DNA of 64,000 nucleotides from Viscum album (GCA_963277665.1 OY728159.1:1016259343-1016323342); one strand, 5' to 3'; positions 21,418 to 34,611 are shown, counted from the stretch's first letter. Made by a program: numbers and translations. The notes: a model not told the origin generated them from the letters alone.

Positions 21418-21607
21418 CTCTTTTCATGTAAAAATGTCCCCTTTGTGCTTATAGACCTTTCGTGTTTATGAGATTGATTTATTTGGTTGCTTCTTGTGGA
21501 TTACTCTCTTTTGAAAGGTATCTCGATGGGTGGTTGGTCAGAATTATTTTCTGTTTCCCTAAGGTTGGTTTTGAAATCTCTAGGATGAGAATGTTTTGAG
21601 AGGCATC
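21418..21607 (+). other. Element 2 3' untranslated end
   Basis: No coding. Ends GAATGTTTTGAGAGGCATC before the LTR; a clear PPT is not preserved, only GAGAGG. Confidence 0.5.
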
Positions 21608-21730
21608 TGATGCAATGGCCCAGACCTCTCTGGTTCATTCCTTTGTAAAAATATGGTGTCTAAGGTGTTCCGAGAGGTCAAGGTGACTTATCCCCAACAC
21701 TTTTACAAATTTCTAGTTCTGTGAACAGTG

Positions 21731-21975
21731 CATCTGTAGCCTTAGGCGGACAATGTCATCGGAAACCTTCTGTGAATAGTGAAAGAGTATCCTTAGGTGA
21801 ACAATGTCATCGGTAGCCTTAGGTGAATAGTGCAATGGTAACCATTGGTGAGCTGTGTCATCGGTAACCTTATGTTAATAGTGCAATAGTAGCCTTAGGT
21901 GAACATTGTCATCAGTAGCATTAGGTGAACAATGCAACTGTAACCTTATGTGAATAGTGCAATGGTGAGGTCTAA
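21731..21975 (+). repeat. 26-bp tandem array, right LTR copy
   Basis: Counterpart of 12741-12975 with the same period and more substitutions. Confidence 0.8.
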
Positions 21976-21982
21976 CGGTAGC

Positions 21983-22500
21983 CTCTTTCATTTAGCAAAT
22001 TTTGGGTTTATGAATAGTGTTTCTAGAACGGTGAGGTTCCAACAGTAACCTCTATTTCCTTTTCCAAATTTTGAGTTCGTGAAAAGTGTTTCTATAATGG
22101 TGAGGTCCATCAGTAACCTCTATTTTCTTTGCCAAATTTTGGGTTCATGAACAATGTTTCCAGAATAGTGAGGTTGCATTGGTAACCTCTATTTCCTTTT
22201 CCAAATTTTGGGTTTATGAACCATGTTTCCAAAACAGTGAGGTTCCATCCGTAACCTCTATTTTCTTTGCCAAATTTTGAGTTCGTGAATAGTGTTTCTA
22301 GAATGGAGGGGTCCTTCGGTAACCTCTATTTCCTTTGCCACATTTTTGGTTCATGAATAGTGTTGCCAAAACAGTGAGGTTCCATCAGTAAACTCTATTA
22401 CCTTTGATAAATCTGGAGTTCATGAATAGTGTTTCCAGAACAGTGAGGTCCATCGGTAACCTCTATTTCCTTGTCCAAATTTTGGGTTCATGAACAGTGT
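21983..22500 (+). repeat. 68-bp tandem array, right LTR copy
   Basis: Counterpart of 12991-13505; about seven to eight units of the TTTCCAAATTTTGGGTTCAT type. Confidence 0.85.
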
Positions 22501-25135
22501 TTCTAGCTTCCTACAATTTTCCCCTTTGACGTTTCCTTTGACATAAAATGTATTTAAAGCCTCATTTTAAGCACTCTAAGGCTGATTCAAAGGACATAAC
22601 TCCTATATTAATTTATCCTAAGTATCAGGATGTTTTTACCTGGTCAAACCACATGGTTTAATGAGATACTCTTTCATTAGGAAATCCAGCATATCATAAA
22701 CTATCTCTCTATTAAATCATCTAAATTGACGAAATATATTCCTCCCTAATTATTCCTCCTTGTTCTCAGGTGTGAGATGCTCGAACATTCCATTCCTTTC
22801 CATAGGTGTGGGGCGATCAAACTTTTATCCTGGGATTAGTTCCCCTCTGTTTTTGGTGCAACCAAGAAGTATCGATCAATCTTTGATATAAGGTATGATC
22901 TATCTTCATTATTTCAGGTTCATATCCTTCTTTCTCCTTTATCTTTTTATGTAATTTTCCCCCTATATTCTTAATGGGTTTTTTCTTGGGTGCTGACCGA
23001 TGTGGTGGTGTCTCTACATCCTCGGGTGGAAATAGTTGTCACGGGGGGAGGAGATCATAAACCGTTGTGTGGCTCATTCTCGTATAAAGAATGTCAAGAA
23101 CAATTTGAGGTAGGGGATTCATTTCTTCCCTTTTCTTTTACTTGCAACTGTATAGTTAGCATGTTTAATTCCACTGGATCACAATTGAATTGGCATAATA
23201 AATATTTGAATCAGATAAATAAATTGATATCGATCATATGTTATTGCCTATTGTATTTATATATAGTGTGATATCTATTCTTTCTTTGTTTAGATTTTCA
23301 TTTTTGATGGAAATTGGTAAAGAACATAAATCCAGAATTAATCGGTAATATTTTTGGCTAAAGATAAAGAGGAATGTAAATGAATCTGGTTCTTCTTGTT
23401 ATAATTTGATGTTAATAAAATTGGTGCATTAAGAATGTTTAATTATTTGTGATAGATTAATGATTTGGTTTCCGGAATTTGTAACCAATGAATAATAAAT
23501 AGTTTAATCCAAGATGGATTAATGAACTGGTTATTTGATAAAAGATAATTCCTCTTAGGATTTTATGTTACCCTATTACTTGTTTGTGGGCCCAAATCCT
23601 ATTTGATATGATGTTTGTTTTCCTACTGCTTGTGTTTTGGTGTGATCCTGGATGTTTATTGTGATATGTGGGGGTAGGGAGGCCTATTAGTTGTGGAATC
23701 ATTTGATTCCCAGAGTGGAGAGATGCACCAGTTTATGCATGTGGGAGTCAGGGAGGACACCAAGGATGATAGAACAGGTTGGATGTGAATGTTTGGATGC
23801 TTTCTAATTCTTTGATTGGTTATCTGCTTTACATTCCCCACTGCTCAATGAAGATGGTCTTGCTAACCCTTCTTCTGAAAGGGGTGAAGGCGTGTGGGGT
23901 ATGCCACGTGCTTTCTGTGTCTAGCATCTTAAGGGAGGATGGGTCTATGATCTTACTATAGGTGGAAATGACTCGACGGGTAGTTCATCTTCTCCCCGGG
24001 TTGACCCCCCTTGTGTTTAATAGAATAGGAATATGTGAAAGTAATGGTGTAAATAAATAATTTAATAAATGATGTTAACCCATGGGGTTAGAGTTTGGAG
24101 GGGCGCATTTTTGAGGTTTCAATTTAAAGTAACAATGAACATTGGGTGTGATGCTAATGAAATATAATTTGAAATTGTTAATGGTTAATTAATGTTTAAA
24201 TAATTAATTAACGTAAAGTGAAAATGATAAAAGGGGAATCCATTAATGTAATAAAGCTCATTAAATGGTTGTGTGCTTATGTGAAACATAGTCTTAGAGG
24301 TGGCAACCGGGAGTCCGAGAGCCGTTAGCTGCAGTTGACTCTAAGACTAGGTTATGCTCATAGTGTGGGTGTGAGCTATATTATATTCTATACTTTTTAT
24401 GTTTCTATACTCTACTCTACCCTGTCCATAAGGGAAACTGACACCCCATAGATTCTAAGCCCTAGGGGGGTGGGGTGTTTCCCCCAACATTATGGTGGGA
24501 GGATGGATGGCTGACTACCCCCCTTTGGCCACACTCTCTTCTCTTGGTTGTTACTTGTGCTAGTAGGCGTAGTGGTTATTTTTCCCAATATATGTGTGTA
24601 GAGGGATGTAATGGCTTATGGTTATTCACACATATATATTCTGGATATAGATTCTTATGGACTACTATAGGTGTAATGTGTATTGGCTATGATGGCTCCA
24701 GGTTCCTTACTCAGTGTATGGGATATAATGGCTTGAGGTTTAATACCTGGCGTATGATACACATTATGCGAGCTATGGTGGCTCCCAGAAACTACCAGGT
24801 TACTTTGCTTATGTGGACGGGGTGGTTTTGTTGCACGAGGTGCATGTTGTGGAGATTCACCCAGGTGTCTATGAGCTAGCCTTTTTGGAGAGAGATGCTT
24901 AGGACGTGTGACATTGGGGAAAAGCGACAAAACAGTGGGGAAGTAGTAACATGGTACCCTTGATATTCTTTATTATATTATATACTCTTGTATGTGTTAC
25001 TTGGTGAGAGTATCAATAGTGAGGCTTGGAACTTAATATACTTGTTTAGGTGATGAGTTAGTTTCACTTGTTGTTCACTGTGGTTTACCATTATTTATTT
25101 ACTTTTGCACGAGAGTATTCGGGGAGGATCTTATT

Positions 25136-25182
25136 GAGTATAATATTATACTCACCCTATGTATATATAAATTGTTTTTCAG
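25136..25182 (+). promoter_or_regulatory. U5 module of element 2
   Basis: GAGTATAATATTATACTCAC + CC forms a hairpin (GAGTATA/TATACTC) and is followed by ATTGTTTTTCAG ending at 25182, a good acceptor-like site. In the left LTR (16151-16196) both halves have decayed and the AG is AT. Confidence 0.55.
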
Positions 25183-25304
25183 GTCACTTAGTTCAGGTTG
25201 AATATGAATCTATTTTCTTCTAGCTTGGGGTTGCAGGAGCTGTTTGGGCTTGTGGTTGCTGTGGTTTTTAATTTCTTTTGGGTACTTGAAGTTTTACCCT
25301 TTCA

Positions 25305-25309
25305 GATGT
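25305..25309 (+). repeat. Left target-site duplicate of element 3
   Basis: GATGT; the uninterrupted left LTR of element 2 has GTTGT at this point, so one base has mutated. Confidence 0.75.
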
Positions 25310-27037
25310 TGATTATAAAATAAATATAAATATTTTAATTACATTTTAATGGTATTAAATGTTCATTTTTTATCTTATGGGTCTGAGTTAGTGGATTTTA
25401 ATTTTGAACATCCCTTCTTATCATTTGTGCACTTCTTGCATAATGTACACCAATTTAGGTCCAATGATTCATATGATTTTAAGGATTGTAATTATCCATA
25501 TTTTCATTTAATATTTTGGAAACTATATCTAAACTTAAATATGAACATTTTTCATTCATGGATCAATGGAGTATTCTTAAAGGATGATGGAGATATTTGG
25601 CGATGAAAGGAAAGAATTCTGAAGAAGACAGATTGGACACAAGCTCACTGATTAGAATGTAGGACCCAATATACAGACTAAATAAAGCCCAAATTTCGAG
25701 GGATTATAGAAGACATATATAGGAACAAATAATTCTGCCTACGCCAGTGCTAATTCGGCCTCCATGATGGCAATAAAGGCATCTCAATTAGAATATCAAA
25801 ATCTGAGCTAGAATCTGCGGCCCCGAATATTTCCCACTAAATCGGTCATAACTCTAGATTCACAACTCCAAATGGGCCCAATGTTTACATGATTTTAGGG
25901 TACATACAAAGATCCACTGTTTTCTTCTATGTCCCACTCTAATTTAGACATCTAGAAGTTATTTTCGACGCGTCTGTTCAGTGGTTGAAAGCTGGCTGCC
26001 ACCTTGGGTCTAGAGTGGAAAAGTCCAAGTTCCATAAGATTTCCACCACCCTAGGCCTACCATAATCAAGTGGAATGATTTGTACTATTGGAGGCTCGAC
26101 CCAAGGATCAAAAAATTCCTATTTAAGGTGGTGGTGGTGGAATATTTTATCATCTTTTGAGCTTTCTTTCATTGTAATGTTATTGTTGTGATTTTTTGGT
26201 CTCAAGTTTGTCTTCCACATGCATATTGCTTTAATTCATCCTTGTTTATTAATAAAAGTTCTTCTTATCTTATTATTATGTTCTTCTCAATATCACTTTG
26301 ATACCATTGCCTAAAGGTGTGAATTTATTCTCACTAAACCTTGTGAAATTATTCACACAACGGTGGAGTGATCATTTTCTTTTTATTATTTTCTTTACTT
26401 CTTCAATTCCTCCCTCATGAGTCTACTTCATGCTTCCATTGAAACCATAGCATCAATGGAGGGATAAACCACTTATGGGTTGATCCAAGGGAGTAGCAAG
26501 GGGATGTATTTAATGTTATTTATCACTCCATTAATTTATAATCACTTCTTTAATTGAAATTTTTATTTGATGATTTTTAAACTCCATCGTCCTTGTTGAA
26601 TTTAAGGCCACACACTTCAAGTGGTAACACAAACCTTTACATTGTAGTGCTCAAAACATCGATCCTTCAAGTGTATAGGTGATTAGTATTAATGGTTGTA
26701 GGTATTAAACCATTAAGTGATTATGTTGTTCGATCTTCTTAAATGAACCCATCTCAAATATAATAAATTGAAATCACTAAAAAAGGAATTCATCCAATCC
26801 ACCCCAAGAGATAAACTAGGATCAACTCATAATCTTAATTTTAATAAACTTAAATCTATTAGTAATACCTTAAAAAAATCTAAAATAAACCCAAGTTGGC
26901 CACTTCATATCCAAAAATAATCCATATAATGTACGCATATGTAGTTTACAACTTAGGTATTTGAGGATTCAATAACCCAAGAAAAACTACATGGACCGTT
27001 CTACCTTCATCTCTTGGGTAAATTTGAGCATGAATCA
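25310..27037 (+). repeat. Element 3 5' LTR
   Basis: Starts TGATTATAAAATAAAT, ends CATGAATCA. Aligned to 34612-36337 through blocks such as ATTTGGCGATGAAAGG, GGTGATTA, and ACCTTCATCTCTTGGGTA. Confidence 0.9.
26120..26127 (+). promoter_or_regulatory. TATA-like box of element 3 LTR
   Basis: TATTTAAG at the same LTR position as TATTTAAT (35423-35430); about 130 bases before a polyadenylation-like AATAAA at 26251 (35553 in the right LTR), an arrangement expected for a short R region. Confidence 0.5.
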
Positions 27038-27060
27038 AATTTTGGAACCATTTATAGGGA
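27038..27060 (+). other. Decayed PBS region of element 3
   Basis: ATTTTGGAACCATTTATAGG directly after the LTR has the spacing of the Athila-type tRNA-Asp PBS (TTGGCGCCGTTGCCGGGG) with many transitions. Tentative. Confidence 0.4.
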
Positions 27061-27285
27061 CCCAAGTAGGTAATATCAACAACCATTCTATTCTCCCCCA
27101 TTACTACTATTCTCACCCAAGATCTCTTATCTTGTCCCTTTCTCATTTTTTTTCTTTTGGCGCATGTCACCGTCTAGTTAGGGTGGAAAGTCCTAGAATT
27201 CGGGAGTCAAGTGAACCTAGGGGATTGTTTACATTAGATACTAATAATATTGATATTACAGAGTCCAAAATTGAGCTCATTTCAA

Positions 27286-28560
27286 TGGAATTTCTTCAAA
27301 TAAACCAACTCATAATCCTGGGTGGAAACCAAAATGGAAATCCAAATGAGGCAGCCCCAAACTTGGGGAATGCGGTCGATCAAACTATGCATGACTACTT
27401 CAAACCTTCCTAGACCAATGCCCGCTCATGCATTCGAAATAATTCCCCAGGGGATTCCAACTACATATTTAAACCCCATGTCCTAAACCACCACCCCATA
27501 TTCAATGGAATGGACTCCGATATTCTCTACCTTCACGTTAAAGAGTTCAATGACATTGTAGAAACCATGTGTCCCCCAAATCAACTCGAATCAGCTAAGA
27601 TGAGGCTATTTCATTTTTCTTTAAATTTTAAAGCTAAAAATTGGCTAAACAATTTGATAACATCATCCATCAACTCTTGGGACCAACTACAAATGGAATT
27701 CTACAAAAAATACTTTCCCCACCACAAAACATTTGCACTTAAAAAGAGCATCCAATTTTTTTTTGAAAAAGAGGGAGATTCATTCTATGAAACATGGGAG
27801 AGGTTCAAAGAAACTCTAAAAATTATTCCACACCATGGTTTTTCTATTACTGAACATGTGATAATTTTTTATGAATGGTTGGGTCTAGGGAATGAACAAT
27901 TCATTGACATGATTTGTAATGGAACCTTTAAAAACACAGCCCCAAATGATGCTTACGAGTATCTAGAAAGCCTTACTGAACAAAACCAAACATGGGAAAC
28001 ATCACCTTATTATGAAAAGCTACAAAAAACTAATGAAATTCATACACTTTGAGAAGAGGAAAGCCTTAGGGATAAACTCGCAACACTCTCTAGAAAGGTT
28101 GAAGAGATAGACCTTAGGAAAGTCCATGAAATCCAAACTGTTGACCCACTTTCCACAATTAGTGACAAACATGACCATAAGACAGAAAACTTCCCAACCA
28201 TTCCATCCATCAAGGATGTTCTTTTAAGAGGACCCCAAGTGGAAGTAACTTCTTTAAAATTTCAAAAGCCTCAATACCAAAACAACTTCAACCCAAGGTA
28301 TAATGACCACCAAGGCTTTCGCTGGAAAGATAACCAACAAACATGCCAACCAAAGGGACAAAATCCTTACCCCCATTAGAACTACCAAACCCATAACTAG
28401 TTACAATACCAATAGCCACTGGTCAATTTTCAAAAAACCATCCCACCTCCAAAGTATCCCCCTGAGATAAACCTATCTTCTCAAGCACCAACCCGAACTG
28501 TTCCACAAAGCCTACAAGAAAAACTATGCAAAAAAAATGGAATGAATGAAATCGGTAGTC
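27286..28560 (+). pseudogene. gag: Element 3 gag remnant
   Basis: HDYFKPS, then an open stretch at 27510-28052 encoding HVKEFNDIVETMCPP, MRLFHFSLNFKAKNWLNNL, SINSWDQLQMEFYKKYFPHH, ETWERFKETLKIIPHHGF, FYEWLGLGNEQFIDMICNG and DAYEYLESLTEQNQTWE. This is the Athila-group Gag domain. Stops at 27411 and 28050 and frame changes downstream break it; the region to about 28560 is its degenerate C-terminal part. Confidence 0.88.
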
Positions 28561-28876
28561 TCTTACCTTAAAAAATAACTTCAAACAATCAAAACTGGAA
28601 AGGAAACCATGCCTACTTAGGTAGTACCATCCTCATTTTCAAGGGGAGAGTCAAGTTGTACTCAAAAAACTCATGAACAACTAAAGGCTGTGACTATTTT
28701 AAGAAGTGGGAAATCAATTTAGAAACCTGAACAACTAATTCAGAACCCATCAAGAGATTCAAACTTGGATGAATATTCAAATGAACCGAATGATCAAATT
28801 GAAAAATAGGATAAGATTTTCAATGAAAAAACTCTTCAACAAACAACCCCAAAACCTACACCATTTCCTCAACGCA

Positions 28877-29620
28877 TGATGGGGAAAACCAAGAAATAAT
28901 TGAGTGAAAAATTGAGGGAAATCTTCTCACAAGTCACGTTGAACATTCTTCTTCTCGATGCAATCCAAACCATACCTACCTACTCAACGTACCTTAAGGA
29001 CCTATGCACTTTTAAAAGAAACATTTCACATAAAAACCAAGTCCTTTTGGTAGCTAATGTGAGTACCACCATTCAAGGGACCATTCCTGCTATGTTGAAA
29101 GACCCGGGTTGCCCTTACATCAATGTTGAACAAGGAGAGAAAAAATTTGTCAAGGCCTTGTGTGAACTAGGTGCTACTGTCAATCTCATCCCCTATGCTG
29201 TGTACTGCCAGTTTGTCCTAGAAGAGCTCCAACCCAAATCCGTCAAACTTCAACTTATTGATCGTAGAATTAGGGTTCCAAAGGGGATTTTAAAGGAAGT
29301 TATGGTAAAGGTTGAAAACTTCATCTACCCTACTGACTTCATTATCCTTGACAACCATCCAAACTTAGGAAATAAGGAACAAACCCCAATCATCCTTGGT
29401 CATCCTTTCCTTTATACAATCAAATCTATTATCCGAGTCTGAAATGGGAACATGACCATCACCTTTGGAAACATGAGTCAAGACTTCACCATCTATAATT
29501 CAGGCTCACAAATAGGGTATGATGAGGACATTCATGAAGTAAAAATGATAGGAATCATTGATAATGAATCCATAGAACATCAAGGAATATTTGATGGATG
29601 TTTAAAATAGGTTGAGATTG
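28877..29620 (+). pseudogene. pol: Element 3 protease remnant
   Basis: DPGCPYINVEQGEKKFVKAL, CELGATVNLIPYAVYCQF, LQLIDRRIRVPKGILKEVMV, FIYPTDFIILD and TPIILGHPFLYT follow the Athila protease layout, in which the active site is usually CDLGAS; Asp is Glu here, so it would be inactive even without the downstream stop at 29440. Confidence 0.88.
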
Positions 29621-30138
29621 ATTTACTTTGTTCACATGAAGGAAGTTTATCACCTTGGCTTGAACCATTTTCAAAGTTTTCTTATGATGAAGTCTTAGGT
29701 CCAACAATAAGTGAAACCTTTCAAGAAACCACTTTCATGGAGACCACTCCAATTCCTTCCCTAAATCTGATCAAGCCAATCTAGTAGCTGAACCTTATAC
29801 ATGTGGGGAATAAATCCTATCTAAAACTCTAGGAAACAAAATTTATCTTAATCCAATTTACCAATATTATACCAAAATTATAATCCAACCTAATCTTGAA
29901 TTGAAGGAACTTCCTATTGCACTCAAGTATGACTTCCTAGGGGACAATCAAATACATCCTATTGTCATTTCTTCTTCTCTTTAAGCCAATGATGAGAGTA
30001 TGCTTCTATATGTCCTTAGGAAACATAAAAAAGCCATTGGTTGGACCATGTATGATATTCCTGTGATTAGCCCACTTATCGGGACTCATAGGATTGTTCT
30101 GAAATCTGATTCAAAGACATGTTGTCAACCTAAACAAT

Positions 30139-30800
30139 GAATCAATCCTAATCTAATGGAGTTAGTAAGGATGGAACTTCTGAAATTTTTAAAAGATAGT
30201 ATCATATATCCCATAACTGAGAGTGAGTGGGTCATCCTAATCCAAGTGGTTCCTAAGAAGGAAAGAATCACAGTGATGACCAATAAGGATGGAGAGATTT
30301 TTCCAACTAGGTTGAGTAGTGGCTAGAGATTCTGCATTGAATATATGAAGCTAAAATAATTTACCATGAAAGACCATTTCCCATTACCATTCATTGACCA
30401 AGTCCTTGAGAGAGTGGTATATCATGCCTTCTACAGTTTCTTAGATGGGTACTCGGGGTACATTCGGATTGAGGTATCCCTAGAGGTTCAAGGTAAGACT
30501 ACATTTACATATACATTCGACACCTTTTCCTTCAAACACATTCCCTTCGTGTTATGAAATGCCCCTAGAACCTTCCAGCGGTGCATGATGGGAATCATCT
30601 CAGACATGGTAGGGTATTTTCTAGAGGTCTTCATGGATGACTTCTCTGTGTTTGGGGATACATTTGAGGATGTCTAAGGAATGTGGAGAGAGTCTTTTCA
30701 AGATGTGAAGAAAAGAATCTGGTCCTAAACTGGAAAAAATGCCCTTTCATGGTTGAATAGGGACTAGTTCTAGGCTATATAGTCTTGAGTAGGGGGATTG
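30139..30800 (+). pseudogene. pol: Element 3 reverse transcriptase remnant
   Basis: RINPNLMELVRMELLKFLKD, IIYPITESEWVILIQVVPKK, then DHFPLPFIDQVLERV, FYSFLDGYSGYIRIEVS, KTTFTYTFDTFSFKHIPF, a stop in place of the usual Gly-Leu/Cys stretch (30555), NAPRTFQRCMMGIISDMV and FMDDFSVFGD (30629-30658). FMDDFSVFGD is the Athila form of the YxDD box. Several stops. Confidence 0.92.
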
Positions 30801-31418
30801 AAGTTGATAATTAAAAGGTTGACATCATTCGTCACCTTCCATCACCAAAAACTATCAAGGAAGTGAGGTATTTCTTAGGACATGTTGGTTTATATATAAT
30901 ATTCTTTAAGGACTTTAGTTCAATCTCTCAACCCTGTTTGTGATCTCCTAGTAAAGGATGCTCCATTTGTTTGGATAGAAAGCTGTGAGGGTTCATTCTC
31001 AACCCCCAAATCCTCTCTCACCTCTCCTCCCATTATGAAATATCCAAATTGGAACCTTCATTTCAAACATATGTGTGATTCTAGTGACTTTTCTATAGGA
31101 GATATGTTAGGAAAACATTGTGATGAAACTCCTTATGTCATTTCTTATGCAATAAAATCTTTAAATGATGCCCAAATCAACTACAACACCATTGAAAAAG
31201 AGTTACTTTCTATTGTGTTTTACTTAGATAATTTTAGGTCCTACCTCTTAGGATCCCCCATCACTGTGTTCACTGACCATTCTACACTAAAATAACTCTT
31301 CTAAAAACAAGTTTCTAAGGCTAGACTGATTAGGCGGGTCCTTCTCCTACAAGAATTTGACCTCACAATCACGGATAAAAAGGGTGTTGACAATGTTTTA
31401 GATGATCACCTCCCTAGG
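30801..31418 (+). pseudogene. pol: Element 3 RNase H remnant
   Basis: After a decayed connection region, 31035-31295 encodes MKYPNWNLHFKHMCDSSDFS, IGDMLGK, YVISYAIKSLNDAQINYNTI, EKELLSIVFYLDNFRSYL and ITVFTDHSTLK, the gypsy RNase H pattern (FEL.CDAS, NYTTTEKELLA, TDH..L). Closed by a stop at 31293. Confidence 0.88.
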
Positions 31419-32795
31419 ATGGAATTGAAAGACAACACAAATCACCTTTCTGTGTATGATTCATTTCCTGATGAAGACCTGTACTCTGTGAGTGACTACC
31501 CTTGGTATGCTGACATAGCCAATTTCTTAGTTACAGGAGTCATTCCAAAATTATTAGGGACTCATGATCAAAGGCAATTCCTTTATAATGTTAGACACTA
31601 TATGTTTGATGATCCATACCTCTATAAGTTCTGCCTTGACCAGGTCATTAGGAGGTGTGTCCCAGAATCTGAACAAGAGTCCATCCTTGAACTCTGTTAT
31701 TGTGAGGAAAGTGGAGGTCACTTTTCTTCTAAGAAAACATATTCTAAGATTCTTTAGTGCGGTATCTTCTGGCCCACCCTCTCAAGAGAATCCTATACAT
31801 TTTTTCGAATCTATCTTATATGTCAACAAGTAGGGTCAATCAGAAAAAGGAATCAAATTCCACTCACTCCCATATTAGTGATTGAAATCATTGACTGTTG
31901 GGGAATCGAATTCATGGGACCCTTCCAAAACTCTAGGGGATACCTCTACATCTTCTTATCTATTGATTATGTCTCAAAATGGGTTGAATCCATTCCCACC
32001 ATGTCTAATGACCATCATGTTGTGTTCTGATTTCTGAAAGAGCACTTATTTTCATGATTCGGAATTCCTAGGGCTATAATCAGTGACTGAGGAACCTATT
32101 TATGCAACCATCCATTCTCTTCACTCATGTCTAAGTATGTAATTTCTCATAAAGTTTCCACTGCATACCATACTCAAACTAATGGTCAAGATGAGTTAGA
32201 AAATTGGGAGATTAAGAATATTCCTAAAAAAACATTCAATCCTTCTAGTAAAGATTGGTCCGAGAAACTCTTGGATGCTCTTTGGGACTATCAAACTAGA
32301 TATAAAACCTTTTTAGGAATTTCCCCATATAGGTTGGTTTATGGTAATGCATGCCATTTTGTAGTGGAGATTGAACATAAGGACTTTTGGGCAATTAAGA
32401 AAATAAATTATGACCGATCATTGGCCGAAATAAAATGGAAATTAGATCTGAATGAACTTGAGAAACTAAAGATAAAGGCTTATGAAAATTCAAGGATCAA
32501 CAAAGCTAGAGTCCAAGCCTACCAATCTTGGAATATCAAAGTTAAACATTTTGAACGTGGAAAATTCATGCTCTTGTATAGTTCAAAACATCATTTACAC
32601 CTGGGAAAGTTAAGGTCTAGATGGTCAGGTCCATACATAGTGCATAAGGTGTACCCCCATGGGGCTGTAGAAATTCAAGATCCCACCAATGGTCAAACCT
32701 TTAAAGTTAATGGTCATAGAGTCAAACCATTCATTGAAACATTCCAAAAAAATGAATTTGAGCAAAAATTGTGTGAAACAACCTTATATGAATAA
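31419..32795 (+). pseudogene. pol: Element 3 integrase remnant
   Basis: WYADIANFLVTGVIP, DDPYLYKFCLDQVIRRCVPE and GGHFSSKKTYSKIL form the N-terminal zinc-binding part. The core has GIEFMGPF (Asp to Glu at the first catalytic site), AIISD + stop, and NGQDELENWEIK (Glu site kept). The frame 32127-32795 is open and continues through KDWSEKLLDALWDYQTRYKT, GISPYRLVYG and SRWSGPYIVHKVYPHGAVEI to the usual C-terminal NGHRVKPF. Stops at 31755 and 32028-32090 break it. Confidence 0.92.
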
Positions 32796-34600
32796 AATAC
32801 TTAAATAAGTAAGGGTCAAAGTCGAGCTAGCGATATTAAACCAAAGCGCTGCACGAGAGGCAACCCATGGTTTTCATTTTTGCGAATCATTTTTTTTCAA
32901 ATATGATTAATTAATCATTTTGATATTTAAAAATAAAAAATACACTGTTGATATGTTCTTCTATTTTGAGTATGGATGGGTATGAAAGGGGAGCACTATT
33001 TAATCCGTGTCACATGGTGTGATCCTTGAGTAATACCTTACCCAAAAATTTAAAAAGAAGACAATGTATCATCAGTTCATTTTATTTTTATGTGTTTGTA
33101 GGTTAAAAAAAATACAAAAATACAAAAAAAATATTAATAAATAAAAAAGGACATGTCATAGGTCATAGGTCAAACCCCGTCACAACCGGTGAAGCCGCGG
33201 GGAATCAAACCCGAGACCGAAGGGAGATAAGGGCGTGCTCTTACCACTGACCTATAGCTATTTGTGCTTCCTTATTCTATACTCTTTATATATATACTTA
33301 GATTTTACATTCTTCATTATATATATATAGAGTTATTTTTGTTTTTTTGTTTGTTTTTCTCTTTTTTTTACACTAGGGAATTCTCAGAGTGACATTGAGA
33401 TCAAAGTATTAAAAGGGAGCATCAACAAATTCAACTTCAACCAGCAGGTGACTTCATTGCATGATCCCCATTTTCAATTTCCTTTTTGAACTCTCATTCT
33501 CTACCTCTACCCCCTTCCAAATTTTCTTTTCTTTAAACACTAGGGACAATGTTATTTTAAGTTAGGGAGAGATAAAATAAAAAATTATTTTGTGTCAAAA
33601 AAATGAATGATTTGAAAAACAAGTGTATAAATTGAAGGAGAAATTCCTTTAACTTTGAACATTGTAATATAGATTGCACACTTTGAAACTGAATATCAAA
33701 TAATTTAACATTACCCGACTCTCATTTTAATCCTTGTATAATTTCATGAGTACAGATTTTGGAAAGTGTGGCTGTCCGATGTGATATTTAATCATTTATA
33801 TTTTCATCTAAATAAAAAAAAGATCACAATGCATGTCCTTTGGATAGTGGGGTATTAGTTTGAGTTCATGGGGTCCCCCAAATAAATATCATATGTTTTC
33901 TGATCATTTTAGTTTTAATATGAGTATTCAACAAAAAAAATTTAAAAAACAATAAATTTGCACGTAGAGCATTGAAATGACCTAATGCGTGGCTTTCGAT
34001 ACTTGGGTATCATGACTCCATAGTTGTTTGGCCCAGATATAGTAATTTTATCTCCATTTTTGGTAATTTGAATTTGTTTTGGAATGAGTTAACTCGAGAT
34101 GATTCCTGAGTATATGGGCTTCACTTGGTGCCTAAAGGTCTTTGAGCCTGGGAGTCATTGGAAAAGTCTCGCTACAGGGGTTGACTCTTTTGAGTGCAAT
34201 TTCAATTACCATGGAAAAATTGCAAAAAAAAAAAAAACAAAAAACAAAAAACAAATTTTTTTTTTGAATACTCATATTAATATTTAAATGTGATTCCACC
34301 TAGCACTTCCATCATTTCCCTGTTGAATAAAGATGAACCCCCATGTGTAATGCGATGCACAACGCATCATCACTCTTAATTGATATTGGATGAAATATGA
34401 TGATAAATTTGAATAAAGGAATGGGATTGGGATTGGTATCTGATTATACAACTATCTTGTATTAAAATATTTTGATGGGTTTCATGATTTTTTGGTATAA
34501 GGGTTTTTTGGTGATCATTGTTTATTAAAATGTTTTTGGAAAAGGGAATTCAAATTTCATATTGTTGAGATATATTTTGCTTGGGACTAGAAAATCTCAA
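32796..34600 (+). other. Element 3 long 3' non-coding region
   Basis: About 1.8 kb without an env-like frame. GTCGAGCTAGCGATATTAAA, AAAGCGCTGCACGAGAGGCA and ACCCATGG follow the pol end, a hallmark of Athila/Tat elements. It holds a tRNA-like sequence (33190-33262), an inner purine-rich site near 33560 (AAGTTAGGGAGAG), an A-rich run near 34215-34255, and little else I can read. Confidence 0.7.
33190..33262 (-). other. tRNA-like sequence with pol III-type A and B boxes
   Basis: On the minus strand TAGGTCAGTGG (33254-33244) matches a tRNA A box and GGTTTGATTCC (33211-33201) a B box with one change, 43 bases apart start to start, close to the spacing in a tRNA. AGAGC follows the A box as in a D arm. 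The T stem is imperfect and no anticodon arm is clear, so this is tRNA-derived, not a working gene. A SINE head is possible, but no poly(A)-type tail lies on the expected side. Confidence 0.5.
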
Positions 34601-34611
34601 GTTGGGGGGAG
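34601..34611 (+). other. Polypurine tract of element 3
   Basis: GTTGGGGGGAG directly before the right LTR, preceded by AAATCTCAA; the Athila-type form. Confidence 0.85.

Larger units (their letters stand above)
21608..25309 (+). repeat. Element 2 3' LTR, first part
   Basis: Begins TGATGCAATGGCCCAGACC. Repeats 12619 to about 16310 in order, and is interrupted at 25310 by element 3, exactly where the left LTR continues TTGTAGTAGTATGG. The 26-bp array is at about 21731-21975 and the 68-bp array at about 21983-22500. Confidence 0.88.

Noticed and set aside
33190..33262. Functional tRNA gene
   Set aside because: A and B boxes are present but the T stem is imperfect and no anticodon arm is evident.
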